The notes under the pieces are model-generated. The model was not told the origin of the DNA. It searched no databases and saw nothing but the letters and a program-made list of their open reading frames with translations. Of a stretch of DNA of 64,000 bases, positions 49,601 to 60,560 are shown one piece after another. The first letter of the stretch is position 1; each line of letters begins with the position of its first letter. The translations under genes were made by a program, and so were the position numbers. The stretch lies in the NCBI RefSeq assembly GCF_905115235.1, contig NC_051852.1, positions 38,761,199-38,825,198 on the forward strand, written 5' to 3'. The DNA is from Hermetia illucens (taxonomy: Eukaryota > Arthropoda > Insecta > Diptera > Stratiomyidae).

Positions 49601-52600
49601 CGTGTTGTGTCCGCCACTTCTCGTATGGTTGGGAAGCTGCCACCCTCCAAGTTCAACATCGACCGCTTTTATGATCCAGAGAGCTATCTTGCTGATCGTT
49701 TGATTGTCGTTGATGATCGTTGTTGTTTTCGCTCGTACGGAAGAAGTGAATGATCGTTAAGATTCGAAAGATGGGCATCAGTTTTGAGTATCACAATTAG
49801 AGAGCACCTGCGTGCTCTGTGTTGTTGCAAAGATTATGGCTACAATAATCGCGGAACGCATTGAAGAACATCTCGAAAGCAGATTGGTTTCTACTCGGAA
49901 TCCTTCTGCATTGACTACATCAACACCCTACCGTTCATTTTGATAAAGTACGCGGATTTTAGACCTTCACTAACCTCTCTCCATCGATTTCGAGGAAGTT
50001 TTCGATAACGCGAACAGAGAGTGCATCTGGAGCGATTATCAGAGCGACATATCATCATCAACGATGCAACAACCGATATCCGGTCTAGGCCTAGTAAGGA
50101 ACTCCAGACATCCCGTTTTGCGCCGACGTCCACCAATTCGATATCCCTAAAAGCTGTGTGGCTCCAGTTGAGACAGCGGTCAGCCTAGTCAGCCTTATCA
50201 AATTCGCCGGGATACCGAATTCTCTCATGGCCGTGTACAGTTTTACTCTGGCTATGCTGTCATAGGCGACTTTAAAGTCGATGACTAGATGGTGCAACTG
50301 GTGTCCATATTCCAACAGTTTTTCCATCGCTTGCGGCAGAGAGATCTGATCTGTTGCTGATTTGCCTGGAGTGAAGCCTCTTTGGTATGGGTCAATGATG
50401 TTCTGGGCGTATGCGACTATTCCACCTACAAAGATAGCGGAGAATATCTTAATAAATAAGCTTTTGCTTCACTTACTAATTAACATTGCCTCTAATTTAC
50501 ATATGTTCTCCATTCTCGAGTTCCATTTCTCACATTATTTGATTGGCGTATGTTCATTATATGTAGGGTATGCCGAGTCTAGCTGCGTGGTTCTCTATAG
50601 GCCATGGCCCCTGCAGGTCGCCGTAATGTTGTATGCATTTGCACGCGTCTGGCACAACAGTTCTCGTGGTCAGGATTTATTATAAACAGGCCAAATCCTC
50701 CTTGACTTGGCGCAGGTGGTGTGCCTTCGCCGTCTGAGGTCGGCGGCTGCTAAGTAGTGTGAGTAAATTCCACCTTTGACAGTCGCCAGCGGGGCACAGA
50801 TTGTGCTCGCTGAAGGACTGCCAAAAGCAAAGTCCTGCCTGGCCAGTCAGAGGAGGATGACCTTGAGCGTCCCGTCCAGACTTTCAGCGCGTTTCTGCAC
50901 TGCCCCACTAGCTTGGAAGATGTCGTCGCTGAGTACGACCTTAATGGCCGTTTGGCTGTCGGTCAGAATGTCGTATATTATGCGTGGGGCTCGGATCGAC
51001 AGACTTCCAGTATCGTCAGTACTTTCACTTGGAATACACTGGCGAACCCTTGAAGAACGTACTCCAAATCCCATGTTTGATCCGTCGGTGAAGAATACTG
51101 TGTTATAGCCTTACAACATGCCGTCGGTCTTCCACTCTGCCCTGGTTGGAAAGTCCACAGCAAAGTTACTTGTGAAGTTCAATTTACGTGTAGCGTTTTC
51201 TGTGGGAAATACCCAGATTTTCCGATGTACTTGGTCTAGGATGTTAATATGGCCGTAGGACTTCGCCGTTCAGCATCCGGACTCACGTAGTCTGAAGGCA
51301 TTGCATATTTCATCGTATTTAATGTGTAGGTCTGCGGGGAAAAGTTGTAGGAGTACATTGAGAGCATTTGCCGGACAGGACTGTAGAGCTCCGGTAGCAC
51401 ATACACATGCAGTTCAATCCTACAGAACTCAGTTCTATTGTACTTTTTGCTCAAAGCCTGCTACCATACAATAGAGCCGTACGTTAGAATGGGACGCACT
51501 ACAACTGTGTACATCCAGAGAACAATTCACGACCGGAGACCCCATTTCTTTGCAAAAAGGTTGGTTTGCAGACAGAGAAGGCTATAAAGGCGTTCTTAAC
51601 CCACATGGTTGTACAACTGTACTCTGATGTCCTCCGCAAATCCCAGCACGTCTCTAGGGGAGCAACATCAGCAATTCATTTTATATGACTATAATAAAAG
51701 GCCAGGGTAAAAAGTCCTGTGGATCCCTTCATTCAATATGCTTTTCATAAATTATCCGAACGCATTTTTAAAGTCAACAAGATCAGCAGATTACACACCA
51801 GCTTTGAAGCTTTAGTTAGATCAGGCAACATATTGACTGTATCACTCGTTGGTCCCGTGGTTGCGAGTAATCTATAATTAATTCTCTACTTATTCGCTCG
51901 AAGAGTTCGCCTGCTTCGTTTGGGAGGCATATGGGCCCAAAGGTTCATTCAAGCTGTGATCTAGGTAGCGTAGTGGAGACTCACTACGGGACACTGCAGT
52001 TCATAACCATCCTTTGACTGAGCGGGTCGAGTAATCGGCGATCTTTATTTTTTCAACAGGCTACGATCCACCACTGCTTTTTATGGTTTCCTTTATGAAT
52101 GTATATTTTTCAGGGGTTACCGTTTGCTATTAAGAGGCAAATGGTGGTGGCGAGCAACCATTGCATTAAATTGCGACATGATCCCTCATATTTCTCTCCA
52201 ATTGTGATAGTTTCCTCAATCGGGAGTTTGAAATTTTTATAGAATTTTCGTTGGTTCCAAAAGAGCATTCTTTTACATTCTATCTACTGAATATGCTATA
52301 GACCTTGTTGCAGTATATTGTAGGCTTCTTAAGGAGTGATAAGAAATGTGGACTTCAAACATGAATTCTTATTTATCGTATTTTTGATTCTTAATAAATA
52401 TTTTATTACATACGTAATCATATTTTAAGATATTTCCATTTGTTTTTAGGGATATTTTGGCTGTGCCAGTGGTAAAGCGAAACAACAAGCAAAAACTGAA
52501 TTAGAAAAATTAGACTTGAAGAATATGAGTACTGAAGAAGTAGTCAAAAATGCAGGCCGAATGTAAGTTAACAACCAAATGATGTTATCCTTTTATATGA

Positions 52601-52821
52601 TTATTAAAATTAGAGAAATCCTCCAATTTATTTATTATTTTATTTGCAGCATTTATCAAGTGCACGACGAGCTAAAAGATAAGGAATTCAAACTTGAATT
52701 GAGTATGGTCGGCAAAGAGGTTGATGGTCTACATCGTATTGAACCCTCGATTTGGTACGAGATGGCCATTGAGGCTGGAAATGCCGCTAAAAAGGAAGAC
52801 GACAGTGATAACGAAGTCTAA
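46654..52821 (+). CDS. Prosalpha7: 20S proteasome subunit alpha7 (PSMA3), complete
   Basis: A structural alpha-ring subunit of the 20S proteasome in cytosol and nucleus; alpha subunits gate the chamber and dock the 19S cap. Exons: 46654-46674, 46737-47192, 52450-52562 and 52650-52821, GT-AG with agreeing phases, total 253 aa, the fly and human length class. Exon 1 encodes only MSSIGTG. Exon 2 opens with the alpha-type signature (YDLSASQFSPDGKVFQVNYA), then GIRGKDCVVLAVEKI, LVLSGLLADG and PFGAAVILASWD. The short tail is acidic (KKEDDSDNEV), typical of PSMA3 with its CK2 sites. Intron 2 (5,257 bp) is packed with five LINE pieces; the other introns are 62 and 87 bp. The stop lies 541 bp from that of the convergent transporter gene. 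Confidence 0.98.
47560..48190 (-). mobile_element. LINE-D (RTE-like), RT C-terminus to 3' end
   Basis: The minus strand reads YLGSTLPANGELLYEIASRI, then WMKWRSMTGVLCDRR, VVRPVALYGSECWP, TRFDHIRNEDIRDRY and a HPD...SRADP-like end. Stops and shifts are present in the distal part. It lies in PSMA3 intron 2. Related pieces are at 48390-48730 and 62690-63000. Confidence 0.85.
48390..48730 (-). mobile_element. LINE-D-like fragment, degenerate
   Basis: The minus strand shows WYSHSIRADDNLLDKIGF, comparable to the WYGHVIRA...IG tail of such LINEs, in broken frames. It is more diverged than the neighbouring copy. Confidence 0.55.
48757..50045 (+). mobile_element. LINE-B (RTE-type), 5' UTR, endonuclease, start of RT
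   Basis: A 5' UTR block (about 48780-48860) is followed by the APE endonuclease: GFWNVR start (about 48938), then GLGDRNGNGERFVDFCNFH, TSNQIDHFAISSRF and LLDVRNKRGADIG..DHH. A broken RT start with INTL.FILIKYADF follows. The copy stops where a LINE-A fragment begins (50051). This is the best-preserved endonuclease in the window. Confidence 0.88.
50051..50450 (-). mobile_element. LINE-A, 3' end joined to RT by deletion
   Basis: The GAT repeat and GTTGTTGCATCG tail are at the low end. Minus-strand [14 protein letters not shown]-type RT sequence ([20 protein letters not shown]) jumps to [14 protein letters not shown] near 50165. The intervening RT core and connection are missing. Confidence 0.85.
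50690..52075 (-). mobile_element. LINE-C: RNase H LINE, RT to 3' end
   Basis: Minus-strand landmarks are PICLPNEAGELFERI (about 51930, RT motif 1-2), AEDI near 51640 (decayed active site), YGSIVWWQALSKKYNRTE (about 51490), ILTDSQTAIKVVLSDDIFQ (RNase H, about 50960) and LDGTLKVILLW. It matches the copy at 22370. Frames are broken. It lies in PSMA3 intron 2. Confidence 0.82.
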
Positions 52822-53362
52822 GTTCACCAAGCATTTCCTTCACAAGAGGTGGCGTGGCTTTCGTCTTAACTGTTCGTATTTTTTAAGGATCCCTTTTCGA
52901 TTTATAATTTGTAAAAACGATTGAAAAAAATACATATTTTACAAAATGTAAAGAAGTTTTTACTTTGTGTTGAGAATCAATTGGAGTGGAGCTGATTGGT
53001 TGGGTATTAGCCATTTAGGTTCTCAAAAATCGTCAGATGTCCTTGACTGACGTTTTACCCCGTTTTGTTTCACAAATATCCAAGACAAGATACAAATTCG
53101 AAGGTGCGCTGATTTGTGTTAAGGCAAAAATGAAAAACTAACCATGAATACATAAAACAATATTAGATAAATATATTTCTTCTCATTCGTACAAAGGTTG
53201 CTGTACATTGTTCACTGTGCTCTTGAGTATTCCTAACTGGTTTTAGTCTTAAATTATGAAACAACGTATGGTATGTGCATGGATCAAACATTAACAGATA
53301 CATATTTCATGGAGATGTGAAAGCATTTAAAAAAACATTTGCAAAAGCAGTTGAGTGGTATA
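52822..53362. other. 3' UTRs between PSMA3 and transporter gene
   Basis: This holds the 3' UTRs of two convergent genes. A variant AATACA lies at about 52929, near a likely PSMA3 3' end. Confidence 0.5.
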
Positions 53363-54500
53363 TCACAAATGTTGCGGTTTATCGTATGCCTTCTGGGCAA
53401 GAAGCGAAAGTAAAATCATTTCACCCAGAATTGCCACTTGAATTATGCCTGAAAATAGTAAAAATAATAAGATAAAGTACTTATTCACTGCACCGATTAG
53501 AAAGTGGATATGAACATACTTTGCTTGTAAACATGCTCGGTCAACGGATATTGATTCGGAAAAACGACGAGGTGGAACAGTCCTTCTAGAATTGCTGGTT
53601 GGAGCTTACAGAAAACTAATACCAATTGTAAGCTGAGATATTTTAACTGAAAATTTATTGCATTAGGTTAAGTAACTCCCTTGAATTAAATCTTTGATTG
53701 GCTTACCATTAAATTGTGATTCTTAGCCTGTGGTTGAATTAGCCGAACGAGAATATTCAGACCCCATAATCCAATTAAGATTGAAGATACCATAAATGGT
53801 ATAAAATAATAGGAAACATTTTGGTAGATATTCTGAAAAGATACACTTAATATAGTTATGAAATATGTTCCAGAAAACTGGCACTGTACTCACAAAATCT
53901 GCAAAATAAATAACATTTATCGCTAGCACTAATGCTGTTTGTACGATTGGTAACTGGAGGATCATATATCTTACAAAACTTATACGTTCTATAGTCGCCG
54001 AGATTGGTTTCAGACAAAAACAGCAACAGCAGCATGGCGGCGTTCGTACGTTGAAAACATCTGCATCAGCTTTTTCAAGATAATTCTTCTCACCACCCAC
54101 ATATTTAAAAAATAATTTATAAAATATAAAACAACATATCGTAAACGATATATGCATTATGCTATTGCACAGAAGCCCGGCTTGCGGAATCAAAATAGCC
54201 ATGAAGGCCATTAAAGCTACAACTGGATATATAGAGCACAATGCTAATGTATGCCATCGGTAGCTGGTACGAATTCTTTTGAAAATCTTGCATAGCGTCT
54301 GAAGGAAGATGATTTTGTTGATGAGAAAGAATAGTCCACCGGCGCTTATGGTTAGGATTGTGAAGGGTTTCAAGTCTGAAATGAGCAAACAAATGTAGTT
54401 TAAGGTAAATATTCGAATCTACATATATACCTGTGTAATAGTCTGTTATGGATGGATATATTACATTTACTTCAGGCACCGTTAAATTCGAGTCAGCCAT
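53363..54500 (-). CDS. Organic solute transporter alpha-like (SLC51A family), complete
   Basis: A polytopic membrane protein. Vertebrate OST-alpha pairs with OST-beta to move bile acids and steroid conjugates; the insect substrate is unknown. Exons on the minus strand: 54500-54431, 54375-53894, 53832-53707, 53646-53520 and 53448-53363 (296 aa, phases agree). Family marks are ISAGGLFFLINKI in TM1, RWHTLALCSIYPVVA in TM2, the Cys cluster at 138-144 (CCCCCFC, probably palmitoylated), then YYFIPFMVSSIL and FCKLQPAI, with VAILGEMILLSLLAQKAY near the end. About seven hydrophobic segments are present. The 61 bp intron 2 has no stop and stays in frame on reading through, so a naive reading gives a false 221 aa end. 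N5 (NLT) is a possible N-glycosylation site. Confidence 0.95.
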
Positions 54501-55069
54501 TTTAGTTGTGATGTATTTCCATCTGCTCCTGAAAGGTTCTAATAGGTCTGATCCAGGTTGTCTAGATCTGAAAAATGATATTGAAATTTTATATACATAT
54601 GTCGAAGATCGTCAGAAGAGATATTTTATTAATATTTTGGGGGGGATTGGGGGATATTGTAAGATTTATTATTGAGGAAAACAAGATTTATGTATACTTC
54701 AAAGCCAGTTCATGTTTCAATTGCGTTAATACAACGCAACACTTGCAAATTTATCCGGTTTCTGTAAAGTTTGCATTCCTTACAATGTAATAAGATCAGT
54801 TTAACTTCTCATTTTCTTGAATAGTGACATGGTCTGCATAAAAGCTGCGAGTGATTTTTATCTCTGGCCGATTTTATCAGAATAAGAGCTGGAAAATGCA
54901 GTTGCTGATTTGTAGATCACATACGATAGAAATTGATAACGATTGAAGCCATGAACACCTGTTCAATTAGCTGTTGAAGTCCACCACATTCTCAAGACTG
55001 GAAATTCTTCTTCCAAGTGTAGGTACAATAGCTCTACTCATTTTCACCCGTATAGAAATGTGACTGGAT
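54501..55069. promoter_or_regulatory. 5' flank of the transporter gene
   Basis: The promoter and 5' UTR are expected here by position. No specific element was recognised. Confidence 0.35.
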
Positions 55070-56170
55070 AGGGTCGCCCAGAGACTTATAGTGAGTGTGT
55101 GCGTGTGTGTCGTGGGGGAGAAGCTACAACTTCTGAGCACTCGGGCCGTGTTAGCCCATTGTACTCGCTACCCTCGTCTAACGGAATATTCCGAATTCGT
55201 TAACGTATCGCAGGATTTCCGTTTGTGGATGTGATGCTACCTGTCATAACTGGAGAACATCGGCACCAAAGATCTGATGCCTCATCCGCCCATAGGTGGG
55301 GTATTCACATAGGAAATGCTCCGTGGATTCCGCTTCCTCATTACAGGAGAGACACGTATCATCTTGAGTAATTCCTATTCTGAACATATGCCCAGCTAGT
55401 GAATTATGGCCTGTCAGAATGCCCACAATACACCTGCAAGTCCTCCTGCTTTCCGACAGGATAAACTTTGCGGTACGCATGTTTGGTTCTGGTAGGAAAA
55501 GTTTGGTGTGTAGAGCAGCATTTAGGCCCTGCCACCTGTCATTGTGGGAAGCTTGTTCCCAGTTTTTGAAAACGGACTTAGCCAATGCTACTGATACTCC
55601 AATTGCTGGTAACGGTCCCGGCATTGGGGAGATTGACCCCTCTTTCGCTAAAGCATTCAAGATTTCATTTCCCTGTACGCCACAGTGATTAGGTTCCCAG
55701 AGTAGTTCCACCGTATTGAATCTAGAGATAGAGTTCAAACAGTTTCTCCATTCCTGAACGATTTTCGAGGTGATCAAAGGACTACTCAACGCCCTCAATG
55801 CAGCTTGGCTATCACCCTTCTACCTTCTACCCTTCGTCAATCACGCCCTTAGGATCGCATAAACTTCGGCTTGAAAAACCGTTGCATATTGTCCCAAAGG
55901 AAAAGCCCACTACACGTTTTTATTCGAGAGGTAGACTCCGGCTCCAGGACCTTCTTCGGTTTTTGAGCTATCGGTGTAGAAAACGTCAGTATATCCCGCC
56001 ACTCATTCCTCTGGGACTTCGCAGTTCTCTCTATGCTTCAAAGTAACTTCATATCTTCTACCAAACAGATGTATGGCGACACGAGAATCGGATGGCATTG
56101 TAAGAACTGGATTCAGTACTCCCAGTAACTCTTCTAATGCTCTGTGCCCCCCACATCCGTTGTTTTCCCA
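55070..56170 (-). mobile_element. LINE-F: RNase H LINE, 3' part and 3' UTR
   Basis: The minus strand reads a decayed TVFQAEVYAI-type block (about 55880), RALSSPLITSKIVQEW, LLWEPNHCGVQGNE (for WVPGH...GNE), RTCRCIVGILTGHNSLAGH, CLSCNEEAESTEHFLCEC-like knuckle (CLSCNEEAESTEHFLC) and a 3' UTR down to a GT-rich end near 55085. A second piece of the family is at 63605-64000. Confidence 0.85.
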
Positions 56171-56989
56171 TACATCTAATTGAATTATAGTGAGAGAATT
56201 AAATTTGTAGCTCTAGACGACGAAAAATAGTCCTTGAAGAAGCAGGAGCCAAAATAAAAATCGTGTTGATCATGAGCGCGCTTGTCTTCGTTCGGATATA
56301 TATATATATAAACGTACATCCGCGATAATAACATAGCCCATGCGACTGAAAAAAAACTTTTTTTATAACAACGATTTATTTTTTTTATCATTTTGGTCAC
56401 TTTGTATAGTGTAGGGATACTAATATAAAATAAGATACTACAAATTCTAACACACGAAAAATTAAAGAAAAAGAAAAATCGGAAGTGATCGCTGAAACAA
56501 AACTATAGCCTACCCCGATTAATATCGGAATAGGAACGCTTTCTTTGGCCTCAATGTGGAGTAGACTTGTCTTTATTGGTTCTTGAACAATTAAACTTGT
56601 TTGAGAGAGGAGGAGGGAAGAATCAATATAGTCTGAATAGCCGTGTAACGCCTAGACGCCTTAGGCTGTAGATGAGGTAAACTCCAATGGAACTGTTAGC
56701 ATTTATTTACTATTAGGCTGGGAAGTTCATGTCCCGCTGAGGTAGTGAATTCCTGTGAGCTGAGGGAAGTTGAGAATTCACTCAAAGTATTCTGGCACTG
56801 CATTATTGTACCTTGGTGAGGCGGCTGGAGGTAAGCGTGAATCCGTTGGAGAAGGAGACAAGCAGAGTAAGATTAATGCTTCCTGGATCCGCAAGGCGGG
56901 CCCACTTGACTGGTAAACTGCATCAGGCATAATATTGGGTGTGAAATTCTGGCATAGAATGAATAACATCTCAATAGACAGTGCGGCGC
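56171..56989. other. Intergenic, no recognisable feature
   Basis: A short TA repeat lies at 56299-56312. Otherwise nothing recognised. Confidence 0.45.
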
Positions 56990-58340
56990 ACAAACGGACA
57001 CTTTCTATTCACAGGAATATGAATCTTTCTAGGAGCAATTCACTGCGGCCCAGGGGGTGCTACCTGAAGGTGACAGTGTTATCGTGATGAGTGATTTGAA
57101 TGCCAATCTACGCTTTAATAACACCTTGTTCGCACATATGATGGGGAAACAGGGTCTTCGGATCTATAATGACAATAATGACAGGTTTGTAGCTTTTGGC
57201 AGCCTGCACTACTTCATTTTTCCGAAAAGGTTTTAAGTGTGATGATTGAGGGTATACTTGCGTGCTTCCAGTTGTCGCAAAGAGAATAGCCAAAATTGTC
57301 CTCCAACGCAACAACGAACCCCCCAAAAGTTTGATTGAGAGAGAGTAGGCTGGTTTCCGCTCTGGATCCTTCTATACCGACCGCATTAATACGCTTCGGA
57401 TCATTGTGGAATAGTGTGCAGAGGTTAGACCACCGGTCCCTCCTGCTCTTCATCGTTTTCGAGAAAGCTTACTTAGTATGAACAAGTAGTATATGTGGAA
57501 TGCTCTACGCAGGATCGGAATACCGGAGGAAGTAATAGCCAACCCTACATATGACGGCGTAAAATGTTACGTGCTGCATCGAGATACAATTTCAGGAGAA
57601 TTTAAAATCTAAAGAGGACTCTGCCAGTATTGTATCTTTTTACCGACGTTTCTCTTTCCGTTATCGCTGATGTTTTTCATGTTGCTTTGTCTGGTGGATG
57701 TGGAAGAGCTCAATGAACTATGTCATAATTTTTCAAATACCTCGACTACCTTAATGACATCTGCTTGATCCCCCGTCGAGTCATGAACCTTGGCTAAATG
57801 ACTCTGAATTTTTGGAAAAGCAGAATCGGAGTTGGATACACACAATCAAAAAACAACCTTTTCAGTCTAACTGACAAAACATCATCTTTTTCTTAAATTT
57901 TTCCCTAGGACGGAAAGAACATCAAAGGCGTTGATTAGTTTGTATATCTAAGAGACGTTGTTTCTGCCGACGGTGGAATCCAAATTGATTTTATTTGATG
58001 GGTTAATAGCGGTAAATCCGTTTTCTGTGAAATCCACTGTTATTTGAAAGATTCAAGCTATAATTAATTCATCTCATTCATAATTGGCCCGACGTAATTT
58101 CAAACGAAGAACCACGTAAGCGTCCAGGTTAGATGTCGGTAGATTGTTCTTTAAAAGGTGGAGCCTGCAGTGAATAGATTACATCTTATGAAAGAGGAAC
58201 AACTCCATTGCAGTTACACAGATCAGTGAGTCGCCCTAGAAATTTCTAGTGCAGAACAGTGGAGGAGGAACGCCTGGGGAGAGCTAAAATGCACTTCAGT
58301 AAACTGACACTAATGGAAATTAAGTGGTAATGGCAAACGA
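56990..58340 (+). mobile_element. LINE-B (RTE-type), endonuclease to 3' end, degenerate
   Basis: In order: endonuclease remnant (GDSVIVMSDLNANL, GKQGLRIYNDNNDRF), RT (AGFRSGSFYTDRINTLRIIVE), YDGVKC-like block (about 57545), the region after the active site (about 57740-57900) and the 3' tail (about 58150-58330). It is internally shortened and broken many times. Confidence 0.78.
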
Positions 58341-58399
58341 GGTTTCTTGTTTTTGAAAATCATTGAAATAAAAATGTTTTGCGAACATATTGGAAAGCG

Positions 58400-59260
58400 C
58401 GGAAAATTCTCCACAAAGTTAACTTAATCTATCTCCTTTGTATTTGTCCACGCTTTCTAGCATTTTCGAAAATTTACCAATGATGGCCATCGTAATTTCC
58501 GGGGTAATTTCACTCCTCGCCTCTAGCAGAGTGCTTCTTAACGATTCAATCGATGCGTGAGATTTAGCGTACACTTTTCCCTTCAAAATCCCACCCCATC
58601 GGCAGGCATCCAGTTTTGTTGAAAAGTCCATTGCTAGTTTTGAAAGTGATTTAGAATTTTTGGCTTAGACTGCAGCTACATTATGGGAAAAACATAACCG
58701 ATAGCAGCTACGATGATGAAATCCGCGCACAGTTTTTGGTAGCCAACAGAGCCTATCAGCTTACAAAAATTGTTCCGCTCGAAACGTCTAACTATATGTA
58801 CAAGACAATGATCACGCCAGTCCTCATGTATTCCTCGGAGCGAGAAAAACAAGATTTGGTAGACCCTGCTTGACATGGAGCAATGGCGTAAACCAGGACG
58901 CCAGACAGCTTTTCCAGATGTCGAATTGATGGATTTTGGCGGAAAGGCGGGAAGTCTGGTGTTCCTTACGAAGGCAGGCCTAGATCGGATACTGGTTATT
59001 GTCCAGTTGATGATGATAAAATACCATTTTCGCACACTGTTCCATTGATTTTGACGTCACGATCAACGAAAATGAAAGGTGTTTTTCGTTCCCACAGACA
59101 CTTTCCTACAACATAACATTTTTTGCGGAATGTAGACGTCGACAAACTTGCACCTCTAAAATTTAGATTTCTATCCATTCAGAAGAAATTTTTACATTTA
59201 TTTTTGCGACCGGAGCTTCGGTGATCATATTTTTTAGCCCTGCTGTCAATTACCAGCGTC
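58400..59260 (-). mobile_element. Mariner-like transposase remnant, split by LINE-A
   Basis: The minus strand has VGKCLWERKTPFIFVDRDVKI upstream (about 59110-59050) and, after the LINE-A block, DACRWGGILKGKVYAKSHAS, IESLRSTLLEA and EITPEI (58600-58480). These resemble the middle and C-terminal parts of a mariner-family transposase. No terminal repeats were found. The catalytic Asp region near the LINE is missing. Confidence 0.6.
58655..59018 (+). mobile_element. LINE-A fragment nested in mariner remnant
   Basis: Decayed FSYLGSKI region (NYDDEIRA-type), then RPGLRH-like C-terminal tail, ending in GCAGGCCTAGATCGG, GTTATTGTCC and a GAT repeat. The section between the two is deleted. Confidence 0.82.
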
Positions 59261-60249
59261 TAGAGAACGTGCCAGCTGCGAAATAACGCAATTTTTTGGT
59301 TTAGCATGAAGGGTAATAACCCAGGCATTATCTTGATTAAAATGTACTTTCCACCAGTAACTTTCGCAGCATGATTTGTTAACTGCTCATGAATCTGTGC
59401 AATATCGCAGTGAACTGCCATTCGATGCGCCGATTGTGCAAGATGGAATAATATCACAGATCATCACTATCTTCATTAAATCGTTTGTCATCAGAAGATA
59501 AGATTCGCGACCGTTTTCTTACTCGGATTTCCGTTAAATCATTAAAATGTGGGTAGGGGCGGACAGTGCATTTAACATATAGTGCAGTGCGATGAGTCAA
59601 GATCACTTAATATATCATATGAATTACAGGGGAAACGATCTGTGAATAAAAATGCACATAACTTCCCTCCTTTAGAAAGATACTAGGTTTTAAACCAAAA
59701 TGCCTGACTGGTCTGATAATACCAGAAAAAAATCAGTCCTGTTGCATCTCACCGGATGATGCCAAAATAAAAGCGGATCATCGTGGCATTCGTAGCCCTG
59801 TTCCTATATGTGTTCAAGAGACGAAAGCGACAGCTCAAATCGAGCCATCGGCTTCAAAATATAGCTATTGCCTATAAAAAACGTCGGAATGATGACCCGC
59901 CCTTCAATTTCCAAATCCTCACAGCGACCTGCTGTAGTTGTATATCGTGTTCTTCCAGCTCTTTCGTAATTTTCCTTGTTGTGAGTTCCGAGTTTCACCC
60001 TTCTTGCTCAGCCCACAGCTGCTTGCAGGGTATAACTGAAATGGATACAGCTAGATCGTAAAAGATTTCGCACAGTCCGCGTTGTATCTAAAGCTCCAGT
60101 TTGATCCTTCCTGCATTGGATTTAGTAGTCACAGGATTCGATGTTCAAAGATCTTATGAGCACTTTCAGATGCTTTTGTCATGATCATGATCAAAATTTT
60201 CCAGGCAAACAGTAACACAAGCCTCGGGACAGTCCCCAGAGGAAGAGCA
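59261..60249. other. Unassigned intergenic sequence
   Basis: Open frames on both strands at 59783-60061 have no recognisable domain. Confidence 0.4.
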
Positions 60250-60560
60250 AATTCTCCTTTCCTATGTTATTATCTTTACTCCGTTTTCATATGCATCCAA
60301 ATTTTCCATTTTCCGTTCTTACCGAATTGTTTTTTAATTTGTCGACTTCGAATCTTCATTTATTACATAGTGACCTGAGCCGTATTTGCCCCACGAAAAG
60401 TTTTAATCTCGAATACAAGCATGCTTGTGGTAGTCCTTTTTGGAACTGGAAGATGATTTATTTTTTTGAAGGTGCGATCATCCGGTGAGAGCCACGTCCA
60501 TTTGTGAATATCTCGATGTTGGTAGCATGTCGAGCTTACAACCAAATTTTGCTACTAGCA
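60250..60560 (-). mobile_element. APE-endonuclease LINE fragment
   Basis: The minus strand reads STCYQHRDIHKWTWLSPD then KINHLPV (for QIDHV.I) and FRGAN, matching the C-terminal APE endonuclease of RTE/CFDP2-like LINEs. The family cannot be assigned. Confidence 0.65.

Noticed and set aside
53723-54388. Single-exon 221 aa transporter ending at 53723
   Set aside because: It reads through a 61 bp GT-AG intron. Splicing restores conserved C-terminal family sequence in three exons.
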